Translations under genes and position numbers: made by a program | The notes under the pieces: model-generated | Told to the model about the DNA's origin: nothing | Database searches by the model: none | The model's input: the letters and a program-made list of their open reading frames with translations, nothing else | Shown here: positions 27,101 to 35,125 of the stretch, in pieces | Layout: the number at the start of each line of letters is the position of its first letter | How positions within the stretch are numbered: position 1 is the first letter of the stretch | Assembly (NCBI RefSeq): GCF_011045035.1 | Contig: NZ_JAALAA010000022.1 | Span: 1-64,000 of the forward strand | DNA length: 64,000 bases | Origin: Nocardioides turkmenicus | GTDB lineage: Bacteria > Actinomycetota > Actinomycetes > Propionibacteriales > Nocardioidaceae | Direction of reading: 5' to 3'

Positions 27101-27555
27101 TGCAGGCCGTCGCGGCTCTTGGCCAGCCCGACCGGCGCCCCGGAGGCGTTGATGTCGTAGAAGCCGGCGTTGATGCCGGCCACCGCGCCGGTCCCGGCCA
27201 TCTGGCGGGAGAGGGTGCCGATCCCGGCGACCTTGCCGGTGTTGCGTACGTCCATCGACAGCGTCGGCTCGGACAGGTCCGCGGTGAGGACGTTGCCGCG
27301 GTTCCAGCCGGTGGTCTCGAGCCGCTGGAAGTTGGTCAGCTTCAGGCCCGGTGCGACGTCCTGGGTCGCGACCGTCGAGAGCGCCTCCCCGCCGGCGGCG
27401 AAGTCGTAGCCGTTGGACTCCTGCTGGTTCGGCGGGATCCCGCCCGGGGCGAGCGTCACCGCGGTCGGCGGCGGAGGAGGTACGTCGGCGGCGGCCGGTC
27501 CGGCGGCGACGAGAACAGCCAGGGCGAGAGCGAGCGTGGGGGCGAGGGGGCGCAC
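24190..27555 (-). CDS. Secreted phosphodiester glycosidase (NAGPA-like) fused to metallophosphoesterase
   Basis: A 1121-residue exported enzyme. A signal peptide spans about 1-24 (AVLVAAGPAAA). Residues about 125-400 form an NAGPA-type phosphodiester glycosidase domain (NAGFYD, LALDGQTG, LNLDGGGSTTM). Beta-rich Ig-like and carbohydrate-binding-like regions follow (about 430-740). A calcineurin-like phosphoesterase occupies about 780-1010, with IDGDLVDE, PGNHEV, MHHPID and NGHVGVFHG. Two metal motifs are altered: the usual DxH is DGQ and GHxH is GHVG. The end holds a further Ig-like domain. Likely trims phospho-sugar polymers outside the cell. It starts at GTG 27555; the frame stays open upstream to 28035 but that part is the shadow of the divergent nitrilase gene. 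Confidence 0.85.
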   Translation of the reverse strand: MRPLAPTLALALAVLVAAGPAAADVPPPPPTAVTLAPGGIPPNQQESNGYDFAAGGEALSTVATQDVAPGLKLTNFQRLETTGWNRGNVLTADLSEPTLSMDVRNTGKVAGIGTLSRQMAGTGAVAGINAGFYDINASGAPVGLAKSRDGLQNARFGSDPTLSMAGAKAAIGELTSGGTVTIEGTEHDLAGFNTPSLPTGGIGVYTELWGDYTLDRPVGGPANVSPEVARATVVDGVVTAVDDEAGAPAVPDDGQVLLGREAGARVVGDLEVGDRVDVAVGLAEDADWAVSGNVQLVVDGEVGPGIGDDGVHSRTAVGLNRDGTKLIVLALDGQTGASRGMTRAELARFMLSLGAYQALNLDGGGSTTMAARVAGDVRPRIVDTPSDGTEREVSNTLLFFSSAKPTGVATEAQVRPVTNRAGAYRVLQGQRRTVFGSGLDATYAAVEQPGRFRTQDPDVGIPDSSGDRAAAVGRRTGSADVVYTTGHHRASMPLTVLGPLARLAVDKSQLAIERSGETATIQVTGYDADGRPAPIEPSEITVDADPGVEVTPDGANGFAVRATMESGAAVIDLAVGGHHVTSTVLVGSEQHTLADFADGASWKVETARATATIQPVAGGGHDGGDALRLRHDFTTSTGTRGVYAVPPAGLAVPGRPLSLSLWVDGDASGIWPRIQIRSGDGTVSNLDGDLVTWDGWQHVTYPIPPGTAMPIRVDKIRFLETRPAASYRGDLTISDLVANVAPDAPPTHTEPVHDPVILTEGTVDDRPQRIAVMSDGQFVARNPDSDLVRHVRETLREIVAARPDHLIIDGDLVDEASPADIALAKQILDEEVGDRIPYTYVPGNHEVMGGPITNFKAVFGATHTAFRIGATQLITLNSSSGTLHGNDDGKAQLTELESQLSAAAADPTITGVVLAMHHPIDDPLPDKASQLTDRIEARQLEDRLGRFRTSSGKSVAVVNGHVGVFHGSSAQGISMLVNGNSGKTPAGNVAGGGFRGWTMVGIDPRAGVVGSDPRPGARLRWLRAETRPAVDTVSTGAPETLAMGSSVTLESTFTQGAATVPVAWPVTADWGGDGVAVGEQGHGVVRIDPATRRLTALRPGTATVTLVVNGVKAESTITVTP

Positions 27556-27633
27556 GCTCCCACTGTCGCGATCTCGGTGCTCGGCGGGAAGCGAATTAGG
27601 GGAAGCGTGCGTGGCGGATCCGTGAACGGACGA

Positions 27634-27639
27634 TACGGT
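27634..27639 (+). promoter_or_regulatory. -10 element for leaderless nitrilase transcript
   Basis: TACGGT ends 8 nt before GTG 27647, with no ribosome binding site between. Confidence 0.5.
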
Positions 27640-27646
27640 CAGGGGT

Positions 27647-28450
27647 GTGCTGACGGTAGCGGTGGTGCAGGAGACGGCGGTCCCCGGTGAGGTGGCGGCC
27701 AACGTCGCGACGACGGCCGACCGGGTCCGCGAGGCGGCCGCGAGAGGCGCGCGGCTGGTGGCGCTGCCGGAGACGTTCACGACCTCGTGGGACCTCGACG
27801 TGTTCGGCGGGCCGCTGCCCACGCTCGACGATCCGTCCTGGCTCGCGCCGGCACAGGCCGCCGTGGACGAGACCGGCGCGGTGCTGGTGCTCAACTCGCC
27901 CCTCGCCCGAGACGGGCGACAGGCGATCACCAGCCTCGTGCTCGCGCCGGGGGAGGAGCCGGTCGCGGCGTACGACAAGCAGCATCTCTTCCCGCCCGAG
28001 CGCGAGCCCTTCGAGCCCGGCGGACACGGCACCACGATCGAGATCGACGGCGTCCGGGTGGCGCTGTCGGTCTGCTACGACGCCAACTTCCCCGAGCACG
28101 CCGCAGCGGCGGCCGCCGACGGCGCGATCCTCTACCTCAACACCGGCGCCTACTTCCCCGGTGGCGGCCACCGGCGCGACCTGCACTACGCCGCCCGAGC
28201 GCTGGACAACTCGATGTACGTCGCCTTCGCCGGACTCGTCGGCGGGCCGCTCGGCTTCATCGGCGGCTCGGCCCTCTACGACCCGCTCGGCCGGCCGGTC
28301 GAGCGCCTCGACGACGCCACCCCGGGCATGGTCGTCGCCACGATCGACCCGGCGGAGGTGGCGCGCGTCCGCGACGACCAGCGGATGTGGGCGGACCACC
28401 GGGCGGACCTCGGCCCACGGCGTACGGTCTCCGTCGCGGCTGCCCCGTAG
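27647..28450 (+). CDS. Carbon-nitrogen hydrolase (nitrilase superfamily)
   Basis: A 267-residue cytosolic amidase-fold enzyme hydrolysing an amide or nitrile of unknown identity. The Glu-Lys-Cys triad is visible: Glu in VALPETF (about 41), Lys in YDKQHLFPPERE (about 111) and Cys in LSVCYDANFPE (about 144). Length and order match the omega-amidase/Nit branch. It is divergent from the secreted phosphoesterase and lies directly before dnaG; its stop codon is part of the dnaG promoter. Confidence 0.88.
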   Translation: MLTVAVVQETAVPGEVAANVATTADRVREAAARGARLVALPETFTTSWDLDVFGGPLPTLDDPSWLAPAQAAVDETGAVLVLNSPLARDGRQAITSLVLAPGEEPVAAYDKQHLFPPEREPFEPGGHGTTIEIDGVRVALSVCYDANFPEHAAAAAADGAILYLNTGAYFPGGGHRRDLHYAARALDNSMYVAFAGLVGGPLGFIGGSALYDPLGRPVERLDDATPGMVVATIDPAEVARVRDDQRMWADHRADLGPRRTVSVAAAP

Positions 28451-28453
28451 GAT
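28448..28453 (+). promoter_or_regulatory. -10 element of dnaG overlapping the upstream stop codon
   Basis: TAGGAT ends 8 nt before GTG 28461. Its first three bases are the TAG stop codon of the nitrilase gene. Confidence 0.5.
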
Positions 28454-28460
28454 TCACCTC

Positions 28461-30344
28461 GTGGCGGGCCGCATCAAGGAGACGAGCATCCAGGAGGTGC
28501 GCGAGAAGGCGCGCTTGGACGACATCGTCTCCCAGTACGTCACGCTGCGCCGCGCCGGGCCCGGCACCTTCAAAGGGCTGTGCCCGTTCCACGACGAGAA
28601 GTCGCCGTCGTTCAACGTGAACCCCTCGCGCGGGTTCTACAAGTGCTTCGGCTGCGGCGAGGGCGGCGACGTCATCGACTTCGTGATGAAGCTCGACGGG
28701 CTCAGCTTCTTCGAGGCGGTCGAACGGCTCGGCGACAAGGTCGGCGTACAGGTCCAGCGCGAGGAGGGCGACGATGCGCCGGTCCGACGGGGTCCGGGCC
28801 GCGGCAAGCTGGTCGAGGCCCACAAGGTCGCCGCCGAGTTCTACGCCGAGCAGCTGCTGACCCCGGACGCGGTGGTCGCGCGCCAGTTCCTCGCTGAGAA
28901 GGGCTTCGACCGCGACGCCGCGCTCCACTTCGGCGTCGGCTTCTCGCCGCGCGGGGGAGAGGACCTCTATCGCCACCTGCGTGCGCGCGGGTTCTCCGAC
29001 GAGGAGGTCGTCACCGCTGGTCTGGTGGCGCAGGGGCGGTCGCACTACGACCGGTTCCGCGGCCGGCTGATGTGGCCCATCCGGGAGTCGGGCGGCGATG
29101 TGATCGGCTTCGGCGCGCGTCGGCTCTTCGACGATGACCGCATCGAGGCGAAGTACCTCAACACCTCCGAGACGCCGATCTACAAGAAGTCCCACGTCCT
29201 CTACGGCATCGACCTGGCCCGCAAGGAGATGGCCCGCACCCGCGAGGCGGTGATCGTGGAGGGCTACACCGACGTGATGGCCTGTCATCTCGCCGGGGTC
29301 ACCACCGCGGTCGCCACGTGCGGCACCGCCTTCGGTGACGATCACGCCAAGGTGCTGCGCCGGTTCATCTCCGACGACCAGCAGCTGCGCGGCGCGGTGG
29401 TGTTCACCTTCGACGGCGACGCCGCCGGCCAGGCCGCGGCCCTGAAGGCGTTCAAGGGCGACGGCAACTTCACCTCGCAGACCTACGTCGCCGTCGAGCC
29501 CGACGGCCTCGACCCCAACGACCTGCGGATCAAGAAGGGCGACGAGGCGGTCCGCGAGTTGCTCGCCAACCGGGTCCCGCTCTACGAGTTCGTGCTGCGC
29601 AACGTCGCCTCGAAGTACGACCTCGACCGTGCCGACGGCCGGGTCGACGCGCTCCGTGAAGCCGCGCCCTTGGTGGCTTCCGTGCGTGACGAGTCCAAGA
29701 AGATGGGCTTCACCCGGGACCTGGCGCGCTTCCTCGGCGTCGATCCGGACGAGGCCGCCCGAGAGGTACGCCGCGCCGCCGGCCGCCCGGCGCCGTCGGC
29801 CGCTCCGCCCCGGCGTGAGGCGGTCGCTCCTCAGCAGGCGCCCGCAGCGCCCCGCCGCCCACCCATGCCGCACCCGCGCGAGCCCCGCTTCGCGGTCGAG
29901 CGGGAGACGCTGAAGCTCTTCGTGCAGCACCCCGTCGCCCTCGGCCGCACCACCGGCGAGATCACCCCCGAGGCGTTCACCCACCCGCTCTACCGGGCGC
30001 TGTGGGAGATCATCGCCGGCCTCGGCGGTCCCGGCGCCGGCACCGGCGACGCCGGCTGGGCCCAGAAGCTCGCCGCCGCCTCCTCGGACCCGCTCGTCAG
30101 CCGCATCCTCGCCGAGCTGGCCGTGGAGCCGATCCCGTCCGCGAAGGAGCCCGACTCGGCGTACGTCCTGCAGTACGTCGTACGCCTCCTCGAGCTCCTC
30201 GACCAGCGCCGCATCGCCGACGTGAAGAGCCGTCTGCAGCGCTCCGACGCGGCCGCCGACCCCGACGCGTACAACCGTCTTTTCGCCCAGCTCGCCGCCC
30301 TCGAGCAGCACCGTCGCGGCCTCCGCGATCTCGTCGCCGAATGA
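28461..30344 (+). CDS. dnaG: DNA primase
   Basis: A 627-residue primase making RNA primers at the replication fork. The N-terminal zinc-binding CHC2 domain shows CPFHDEKSPSF and YKCFGCGEGGD (about residues 40-70). The catalytic core has the YLNTSETPIYKKS stretch, and the TOPRIM domain has VIVEGYTDVMA and FTFDGDAAGQ (about 260-320). A Pro/Ala-rich linker (about 440-470) leads to a C-terminal helicase-binding domain. It starts at GTG 28461. A core gene, immediately followed by tRNA-Asn. Confidence 0.96.
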   Translation: MAGRIKETSIQEVREKARLDDIVSQYVTLRRAGPGTFKGLCPFHDEKSPSFNVNPSRGFYKCFGCGEGGDVIDFVMKLDGLSFFEAVERLGDKVGVQVQREEGDDAPVRRGPGRGKLVEAHKVAAEFYAEQLLTPDAVVARQFLAEKGFDRDAALHFGVGFSPRGGEDLYRHLRARGFSDEEVVTAGLVAQGRSHYDRFRGRLMWPIRESGGDVIGFGARRLFDDDRIEAKYLNTSETPIYKKSHVLYGIDLARKEMARTREAVIVEGYTDVMACHLAGVTTAVATCGTAFGDDHAKVLRRFISDDQQLRGAVVFTFDGDAAGQAAALKAFKGDGNFTSQTYVAVEPDGLDPNDLRIKKGDEAVRELLANRVPLYEFVLRNVASKYDLDRADGRVDALREAAPLVASVRDESKKMGFTRDLARFLGVDPDEAAREVRRAAGRPAPSAAPPRREAVAPQQAPAAPRRPPMPHPREPRFAVERETLKLFVQHPVALGRTTGEITPEAFTHPLYRALWEIIAGLGGPGAGTGDAGWAQKLAAASSDPLVSRILAELAVEPIPSAKEPDSAYVLQYVVRLLELLDQRRIADVKSRLQRSDAAADPDAYNRLFAQLAALEQHRRGLRDLVAE

Positions 30345-30408
30345 GGGCCTCCCGATTTCCGATCGCCGCCGCCGGGTTGCTAAGGTTTCACCGCGCCGCA
30401 AGGAGCAT

Positions 30409-30484
30409 TCCCCGATAGCTCAATTGGCAGAGCATTCGGCTGTTAACCGGAGGGTTGTTGGTTCGAGTCCAACTCGGGGAGCCA
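30409..30484 (+). tRNA. tRNA-Asn (anticodon GTT), CCA encoded
   Basis: A full cloverleaf of 73 nt plus CCA. The acceptor arms TCCCCGA and TCGGGGA pair, the anticodon GTT lies at 30442-30444 within the CTGTTAA loop, and the T arm contains GGTTCGAGTCC. The discriminator base is G at 30481 and CCA is at 30482-30484. Confidence 0.96.
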
Positions 30485-30488
30485 GAAC

Positions 30489-30528
30489 AGAGCCGCTGAC
30501 CAGGCAAAACGCCAAGGTCAGCGGCTCT
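30489..30528 (+). terminator. Terminator after tRNA-Asn
   Basis: A perfect 13-bp stem (30489-30501 with 30516-30528, AGAGCCGCTGACC) and a 14-nt loop, then TTGTCAT. It ends the tRNA transcript before the accessory block. Confidence 0.8.
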
Positions 30529-30710
30529 TGTCATATCGTTCGTTGATCGTTTCTCTTGCAATGCACACGCTCAGGCCCGAGCCGCCTTCTCGAGGCACGA
30601 ACCACATGGTGGTTCCACGGCCTCGTTGACGGGGCCGGGACAGGCGAGCCATGATCGGTGGACTCGAGGCTCGGCTCGAAGTCCGTCTGTTCAGATCGTC
30701 GGGAGGTGCC

Positions 30711-31694
30711 ATGGGAGTTCCCGCATTGGCGCGTCTGACGGCGGATCGCGGTCGCGCTGTCTTGTCCGACACCGGCGATGCCGACGAGATCATCGAGGCG
30801 TGCACTGGCGCGCTGCGCCCCCATTCCCTCGCCGTGCGCCAGGCGAGGCCTCGGCTCGCCACGACCCTGACCCACGTCCCTCTTCTCGACGCGTCGGTCA
30901 ACCTGTTGCGCTACGGCGCCGAGGTCACGGTGAGTTCCGGCGACGGGGTCCTCGACGACTACCTCCTCACCCTCCCCCTCGGCGGTGCTGGAGTGTTCCG
31001 CTACGGGCAGTCGGAGGTGGTGGCCACCCCGGGACACGGCGTCATCATCGGTCCGCACCGTGAGTTCGAGTTCGCCTTCGACGCCGCCTGGGACCAGGTG
31101 ATCGTGCGCCTTGACCGCACGCGGGTCGAGTCGGTGGCGGCCGCGTTGACGGGGGAGGTCGGGCCGGTTCACTTCGATGTCGCGCTCGCAGAGGGTGTCG
31201 TGAGCCTCGACGGTCTGCTGGAGTCCGCCGTCAGCCTGGTCGATTCTGCCGCGGCGGAGCATCGGCCGCAGCTGATCTGGCAGCTCGAGCAGCTGATCAT
31301 CGAGACTCTGCTGCTGGCGCAGCCGAACAACCGGACCACTGCTGCCGACCCCCAGCGTTCCCGGCCGGTGTCGCCGCGGTTGCGGGTGGCGATGGACTTC
31401 ATGCTCGACCGGTTCGACGAACCGATGACCGTCACCGCGGTGGCGGAGGCGTGCGGTACGAGCGTACGTAGCCTGCAGGCCTGTTTCCGGAGCGAGCTCG
31501 GGACCACACCGCTGAAGTGGCTGCGCTCTCAGCGGCTCGAGCGAGCCCACGCCCTGCTGGCCAGTGGCGCGCCCGGCTTGTCGGTGACCGACGTCGCCTA
31601 CCGTTGCGGGTTCTTCCACCTCGGCGAGTTCGGTGCTGCCTTCCGTGCCAGATACGGCGTCACCCCTTCAGCTGTTCTCGCCGAGCGTCGCTGA
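30711..31694 (+). CDS. AraC-family transcriptional regulator
   Basis: A 327-residue regulator with an N-terminal cupin-like ligand domain (about 30-200) and a C-terminal double helix-turn-helix (about 225-325). The latter includes MTVTAVAEACGTSVRSLQACF and SVTDVAYRCGFFHLGEF. The stretch VATPGHGVIIGPH fits the AraC_binding_2 type that senses small aromatic or amine compounds in other regulators. ATG 30711 has GGGAGG in front; an upstream ATG at 30651 lacks that. It stands 81 bp ahead of the catabolic operon on the same strand and is its likely activator. Confidence 0.85.
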   Translation: MGVPALARLTADRGRAVLSDTGDADEIIEACTGALRPHSLAVRQARPRLATTLTHVPLLDASVNLLRYGAEVTVSSGDGVLDDYLLTLPLGGAGVFRYGQSEVVATPGHGVIIGPHREFEFAFDAAWDQVIVRLDRTRVESVAAALTGEVGPVHFDVALAEGVVSLDGLLESAVSLVDSAAAEHRPQLIWQLEQLIIETLLLAQPNNRTTAADPQRSRPVSPRLRVAMDFMLDRFDEPMTVTAVAEACGTSVRSLQACFRSELGTTPLKWLRSQRLERAHALLASGAPGLSVTDVAYRCGFFHLGEFGAAFRARYGVTPSAVLAERR

Positions 31695-31713
31695 TCCACG
31701 TCCTCGCGTATAT

Positions 31714-31728
31714 CCGAGTGCCGCTCGG
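31714..31728. promoter_or_regulatory. Candidate operator upstream of the catabolic operon
   Basis: CCGAGTGCCGCTCGG, a 5-5-5 inverted repeat, lies about 48 bp before the nitrilase start, with CCGATATCGG a little downstream at 31736-31745. These are possible binding sites for the adjacent AraC protein, not demonstrated. Confidence 0.35.
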
Positions 31729-31775
31729 CGTCTTTCCGATATCGGGTGTGTCTGCGGTCACACGATCGTTGAGGC

Positions 31776-32606
31776 ATGCAGATATCGCTTCTCCAGATCG
31801 CCAGCCCAGACCAGGAATCGGTCGAAGACCGACTTGCTCGCGTCGACCGAACGGTTCGCGCCGAGCGCGCCCTGCGAGATGTCGACCTGCTGGTGCTGCC
31901 GGAGATGTGGACGGCCGGCTACTTCTCCTTCGAGCACTACGTCGAGCGTGCCGAGCCCTTCGAGGGGCCGACCGTCGCTGCTGCTCGCAGCTGGGCCACC
32001 GCGCTGAAGCTGTTCGTCCACCTCGGCAGCTTCGTCGAGGCCGACCCCGAGGGCCGGTTGCACAACAACTCGGTGGTCGTCGCCCCTGACGGCGAGGTCG
32101 TCACCCGATACCGCAAGGTCCACCTGTTCGGCTACGGCTCTCGCGAGTCGGAGCTGCTGACGCCGGGGGAGGGCCTCGGCGTCGCTCCGGTCGCGGGCCC
32201 TACCACCGGGATCACGACGTGCTACGACCTCCGCTTTCCCGAGCTGTTCCGCAGCCTGGTCGACGAGGGTGCGGAACAGCTGGTCGTCTGCGCGGCCTGG
32301 CCCGCTGCCCGCCTCGAGCACTGGCGGCTGTTCACCTCCGTGCGCGCCGTCGAGCAGCAGGTCAACCTGATCGCCTGCAACGCCGTCGGCGAGCAGCAGG
32401 GCGTCGCCCTCGGCGGGCACAGCCGCGTGGTTGCGCCGACCGGCGAGGTGCTCGTCGAGGCCGGCGCCGACGAGGGCTTCACCTACGCCGACCTTGACCC
32501 CAGCCTTCCGCGCCGCTTCCGTGCGGAGTTCCCGGCGCTGGCCGACCGCCGGTGGCCGGCCGCGCCCGTACCGACACAGCCCACCCACATGAAGGAGTAC
32601 GCATGA
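31776..32606 (+). CDS. Nitrilase-superfamily amidohydrolase of the catabolic operon
   Basis: A 276-residue carbon-nitrogen hydrolase. Triad: Glu in LLVLPEMW (about 43), Lys in YRKVHLFGYGSRE (about 113), Cys in TTCYDLRFPEL (about 148). The GYGSRE and AAWPAARLEHW stretches place it with amidases releasing ammonia from small amides or carbamoyl compounds. First gene of a six-gene operon; its stop overlaps the next start (ATGA). In this setting it probably splits an amide made by the ring- or side-chain oxidising monooxygenase, though the substrate is unknown. Confidence 0.86.
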   Translation: MQISLLQIASPDQESVEDRLARVDRTVRAERALRDVDLLVLPEMWTAGYFSFEHYVERAEPFEGPTVAAARSWATALKLFVHLGSFVEADPEGRLHNNSVVVAPDGEVVTRYRKVHLFGYGSRESELLTPGEGLGVAPVAGPTTGITTCYDLRFPELFRSLVDEGAEQLVVCAAWPAARLEHWRLFTSVRAVEQQVNLIACNAVGEQQGVALGGHSRVVAPTGEVLVEAGADEGFTYADLDPSLPRRFRAEFPALADRRWPAAPVPTQPTHMKEYA

Positions 32607-33283
32607 GCACCACCGCGACGCGCCTCCGGCTCCGCACCACCCACGGTGCCGACGTCGAGATCGCGCCGACCCATCTCGTCGTGGCGGGTTACACCGGCCG
32701 CGACCAGGAGGCGGTCCGCCATCACATCGACGAGCTCGCCGCGATCGGCGTGCCGGAGCCGGACACCATCCCGGCTTTCTACCCGCTCGACGTCGACCGG
32801 CTGACCACCGCAGGCAACATCGAGGTCGGCGGCGCCGAGACGTCCGGCGAGGTCGAGCCGGTGCTCGTCCGAGCGAACGGGACTTACTACCTCACCATCG
32901 GTTCGGACCACACCGACCGGAAGATGGAGACCGTCGGCATCCAGCTCTCGAAGGCCGCCTGCCCCAAGCCGATCGCCTCCACCCTCATCGAGCTGGGCGA
33001 CCCACCGGCCCTCCTCGACTGGGACGCCATCGTCGTCCGCAGTTGGGTCGACGGCGACCTCTACCAAGAGGGCACCCTCGCCTCGATGCTCCCGATCACC
33101 CAGGTCCTGGCGGAGTGGGACCAGATCGGTGGCAGCGCCGACGTCGCCCTCGTCCTCTTCGGCGGCACCCGACCGCTGATCGACGGCACCTTCCGCTACG
33201 GCCGCGACTGGCGCATGCAGCTCGAGGTCCCCGGCCACGCACCCATCGAGCTCACCTACACCGTCTCTGTCAGGAGCAACTGA
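32603..33283 (+). CDS. DUF2848 protein
   Basis: A 226-residue soluble protein matching DUF2848, function not established. It has the stretches HLVVAGYTGRDQEAVRHHIDEL and FYPLDVDRLTT near the start and YLTIGSDHTDRKMET in the middle, the latter with an acidic/His grouping that could bind a metal. A fumarylacetoacetase-like fold is my impression only. Tight coupling (ATGA at the start, TGATG at the end, AAGGAG ribosome site) makes it an integral step of the pathway, probably a hydrolysis or isomerisation. Confidence 0.75.
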   Translation: MSTTATRLRLRTTHGADVEIAPTHLVVAGYTGRDQEAVRHHIDELAAIGVPEPDTIPAFYPLDVDRLTTAGNIEVGGAETSGEVEPVLVRANGTYYLTIGSDHTDRKMETVGIQLSKAACPKPIASTLIELGDPPALLDWDAIVVRSWVDGDLYQEGTLASMLPITQVLAEWDQIGGSADVALVLFGGTRPLIDGTFRYGRDWRMQLEVPGHAPIELTYTVSVRSN

Positions 33284-34758
33284 TGCGCACCAGCACCGAC
33301 TACCTCGCCTCCCTCGACGACGGCCGCCGCGTCATCGTCGACGGCAAGCCCGTCGAGCACGTCGCCAGCGACCCGGCCTTCGCGCCGATCGCCAGCACCA
33401 TCGGCAACCTGCTCGATCTCGCCGCCGACCCCGCCAACGGGATGCAGGTCCACGACGAGGTGGCCGGCCGCCCGGTCAACCGCCTCTTCCTTGCGCCCCG
33501 CAGCGCCGAGGACCTGCAGTCCTGGCGCGACGCCGCCCAGGTCTGGGCCGACCACACCCACGGCTGGGTGGGGCGTTCGCCCGACCACGTGGGTGCCTTC
33601 GTGGCCGCGTTCTCGGCGCATCCCGAGGCGTTCGAGTCCGAGCGTGGTCTGGCCGACAACGTGCTCGCGTTCCACCGCCGCATCGTCGAGAGCGACCTGT
33701 ACGTGTCGTACGCGATCATCCCGCCGCAGGTCTCGCGCGCCACGACCGCGCACGCCTGGGAGGGCGACTTCATCCAGGTCGGGGTCAAGGAGGAGCGCGA
33801 GGACGGGATCGTCGTCCGCGGTGCCCAGATGCTGGCCACCGGTGGAGCGGTCGCCGACGAGATCCTGGTGTCCTGCATCAAGCCGCTCCAGGCCGAGGAC
33901 TCCGACTTCGCGGTCAGCTTCACCGTCCCGGTCAACGCCGCCGGCCTCAGCCTCTACTGCCGCCGCCCCTACGCACCCGGCGTGACGAGCGAGTACGACT
34001 ACCCGCTCAGCTCCCGCTTCGACGAGACCGACGCACTACTCGTCTTCGACGACGTCTTCATCCCGTGGAAGGACGTCTTCGTCTACAAGGATGTCGCCGG
34101 CCTGCGCAAGCAGTTCTTCGAGACCGCCGCCCACGTTCTCGGAAACTTCCAGGCCCAGATCCGATTCGCCACCAAGCTGAAGTTCCTCGCCGGCATCGCC
34201 CGCAAGGTCGCCGCCGTCAACGGCGTGGACAAGTTCCCCGGTGTCGTCGAGAAGCTCGGCGAGCTGGCCAGCCTGGTCTCGGTCGTGGAGTCCGGTGTGA
34301 ACTCCGCGCAGTTCACCGCGACGACCGACGCCCAGGGCCTGACCCGCCCAGGCGCCCAGGCTCTCTACGGCGCCATGGGCCTCCAGGCCGAGATCCACCC
34401 GCGCGTCATCGGGATCCTGCGAGACCTCGTCGGCGGGGGAGTCCTGCAGGTCCCCTCGAGCGTGAACGAGCTCGTCGACGAGGCCACCCGCGACGACATG
34501 GAGCGCTACGTCAGCAGCCCCGGCATCTCCTCGATCGACCGGGTGAAGCTGTTCAAGCTCGCCTGGGATGCGATCGGCAGCGAGTTCGCCGGCCGCCATC
34601 AGCAGTACGAGCTCTTCTACTCCGGAGCCCCCTTCGTCGTGAAGGGCTACGCGTTCCGCAACTTCGACTACGACGGGCCGCTCGCGTCCGTCGAGGAGTT
34701 CCTGGCGTCGTACGGCGTCACCGAGCTCGCCGCCATCACCGAGGAGGTCACCGCATGA
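33283..34758 (+). CDS. HpaB-type flavin-dependent monooxygenase (oxygenase component)
   Basis: A 491-residue oxygenase of the 4-hydroxyphenylacetate 3-hydroxylase family, which uses FADH2 delivered by a separate reductase and O2. The middle domain shows DGIVVRGAQMLATGGAVADEI and FVSFTVPVN-like strands. The C-terminal helical domain has FQAQIRFATKLKFLAGIA and GILRDLVGGGVLQVPSS. The length is normal. Its partner reductase is two genes downstream. The phenol-hydroxylating specificity of HpaB cannot be assumed; neighbours suggest a nitrogenous substrate. Confidence 0.88.
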   Translation: MRTSTDYLASLDDGRRVIVDGKPVEHVASDPAFAPIASTIGNLLDLAADPANGMQVHDEVAGRPVNRLFLAPRSAEDLQSWRDAAQVWADHTHGWVGRSPDHVGAFVAAFSAHPEAFESERGLADNVLAFHRRIVESDLYVSYAIIPPQVSRATTAHAWEGDFIQVGVKEEREDGIVVRGAQMLATGGAVADEILVSCIKPLQAEDSDFAVSFTVPVNAAGLSLYCRRPYAPGVTSEYDYPLSSRFDETDALLVFDDVFIPWKDVFVYKDVAGLRKQFFETAAHVLGNFQAQIRFATKLKFLAGIARKVAAVNGVDKFPGVVEKLGELASLVSVVESGVNSAQFTATTDAQGLTRPGAQALYGAMGLQAEIHPRVIGILRDLVGGGVLQVPSSVNELVDEATRDDMERYVSSPGISSIDRVKLFKLAWDAIGSEFAGRHQQYELFYSGAPFVVKGYAFRNFDYDGPLASVEEFLASYGVTELAAITEEVTA

Positions 34759-35111
34759 GCAAGCCCGAGATCGAGTTCACCCCGATCACCGACATCGATT
34801 ACACCCTGTGCCCGGGCGACAACCCGCTGATCAAGGAGCGGATCCTCGCGGCGGACCCCGCCGGTGGCGTGGCCACCCGGATTCTGCGCTACGAGCCCGG
34901 CGCCGACTCCACCGACCTGGGCGTGCAGAAGCACGAGTTCTGGGAGGAGGTCTACATCATCGAGGGCTCGTTCCATGATCTCACGCTGGACCGGACCTTC
35001 GTGGCCGGCGAGTTTGCCTGCCGCCCGCCGGGCATGCCGCACGGCCCGTGGCGCACCGACGAAGGCGTGACCACTTACGAGGTCCGCTACCACGCTCGGA
35101 CCGAGGACTGA
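34755..35111 (+). CDS. Small cupin protein
   Basis: A 118-residue single-domain cupin of the ChrR-like type. Metal ligands appear as HEFWEEVYIIEG (about 55-66) and the later MPHGPW. Such cupins act as dioxygenases, isomerases or ligand-binding proteins; here it may process the monooxygenase product. It starts at ATG 34755 overlapping the oxygenase stop (ATGA). Confidence 0.8.
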   Translation: MSKPEIEFTPITDIDYTLCPGDNPLIKERILAADPAGGVATRILRYEPGADSTDLGVQKHEFWEEVYIIEGSFHDLTLDRTFVAGEFACRPPGMPHGPWRTDEGVTTYEVRYHARTED

Positions 35112-35125
35112 GGGAGATGGGGACG

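Noticed and set aside
27556..28035. Possible 160-codon N-terminal extension of the secreted glycosidase-phosphoesterase
   Set aside because: A clear signal peptide begins at 27555, and the extension lies antisense to the nitrilase gene whose catalytic motifs are intact.
28257..30401. Long open frame (714 codons) antisense to dnaG
   Set aside because: dnaG is certain on the other strand; the antisense product has no family features.
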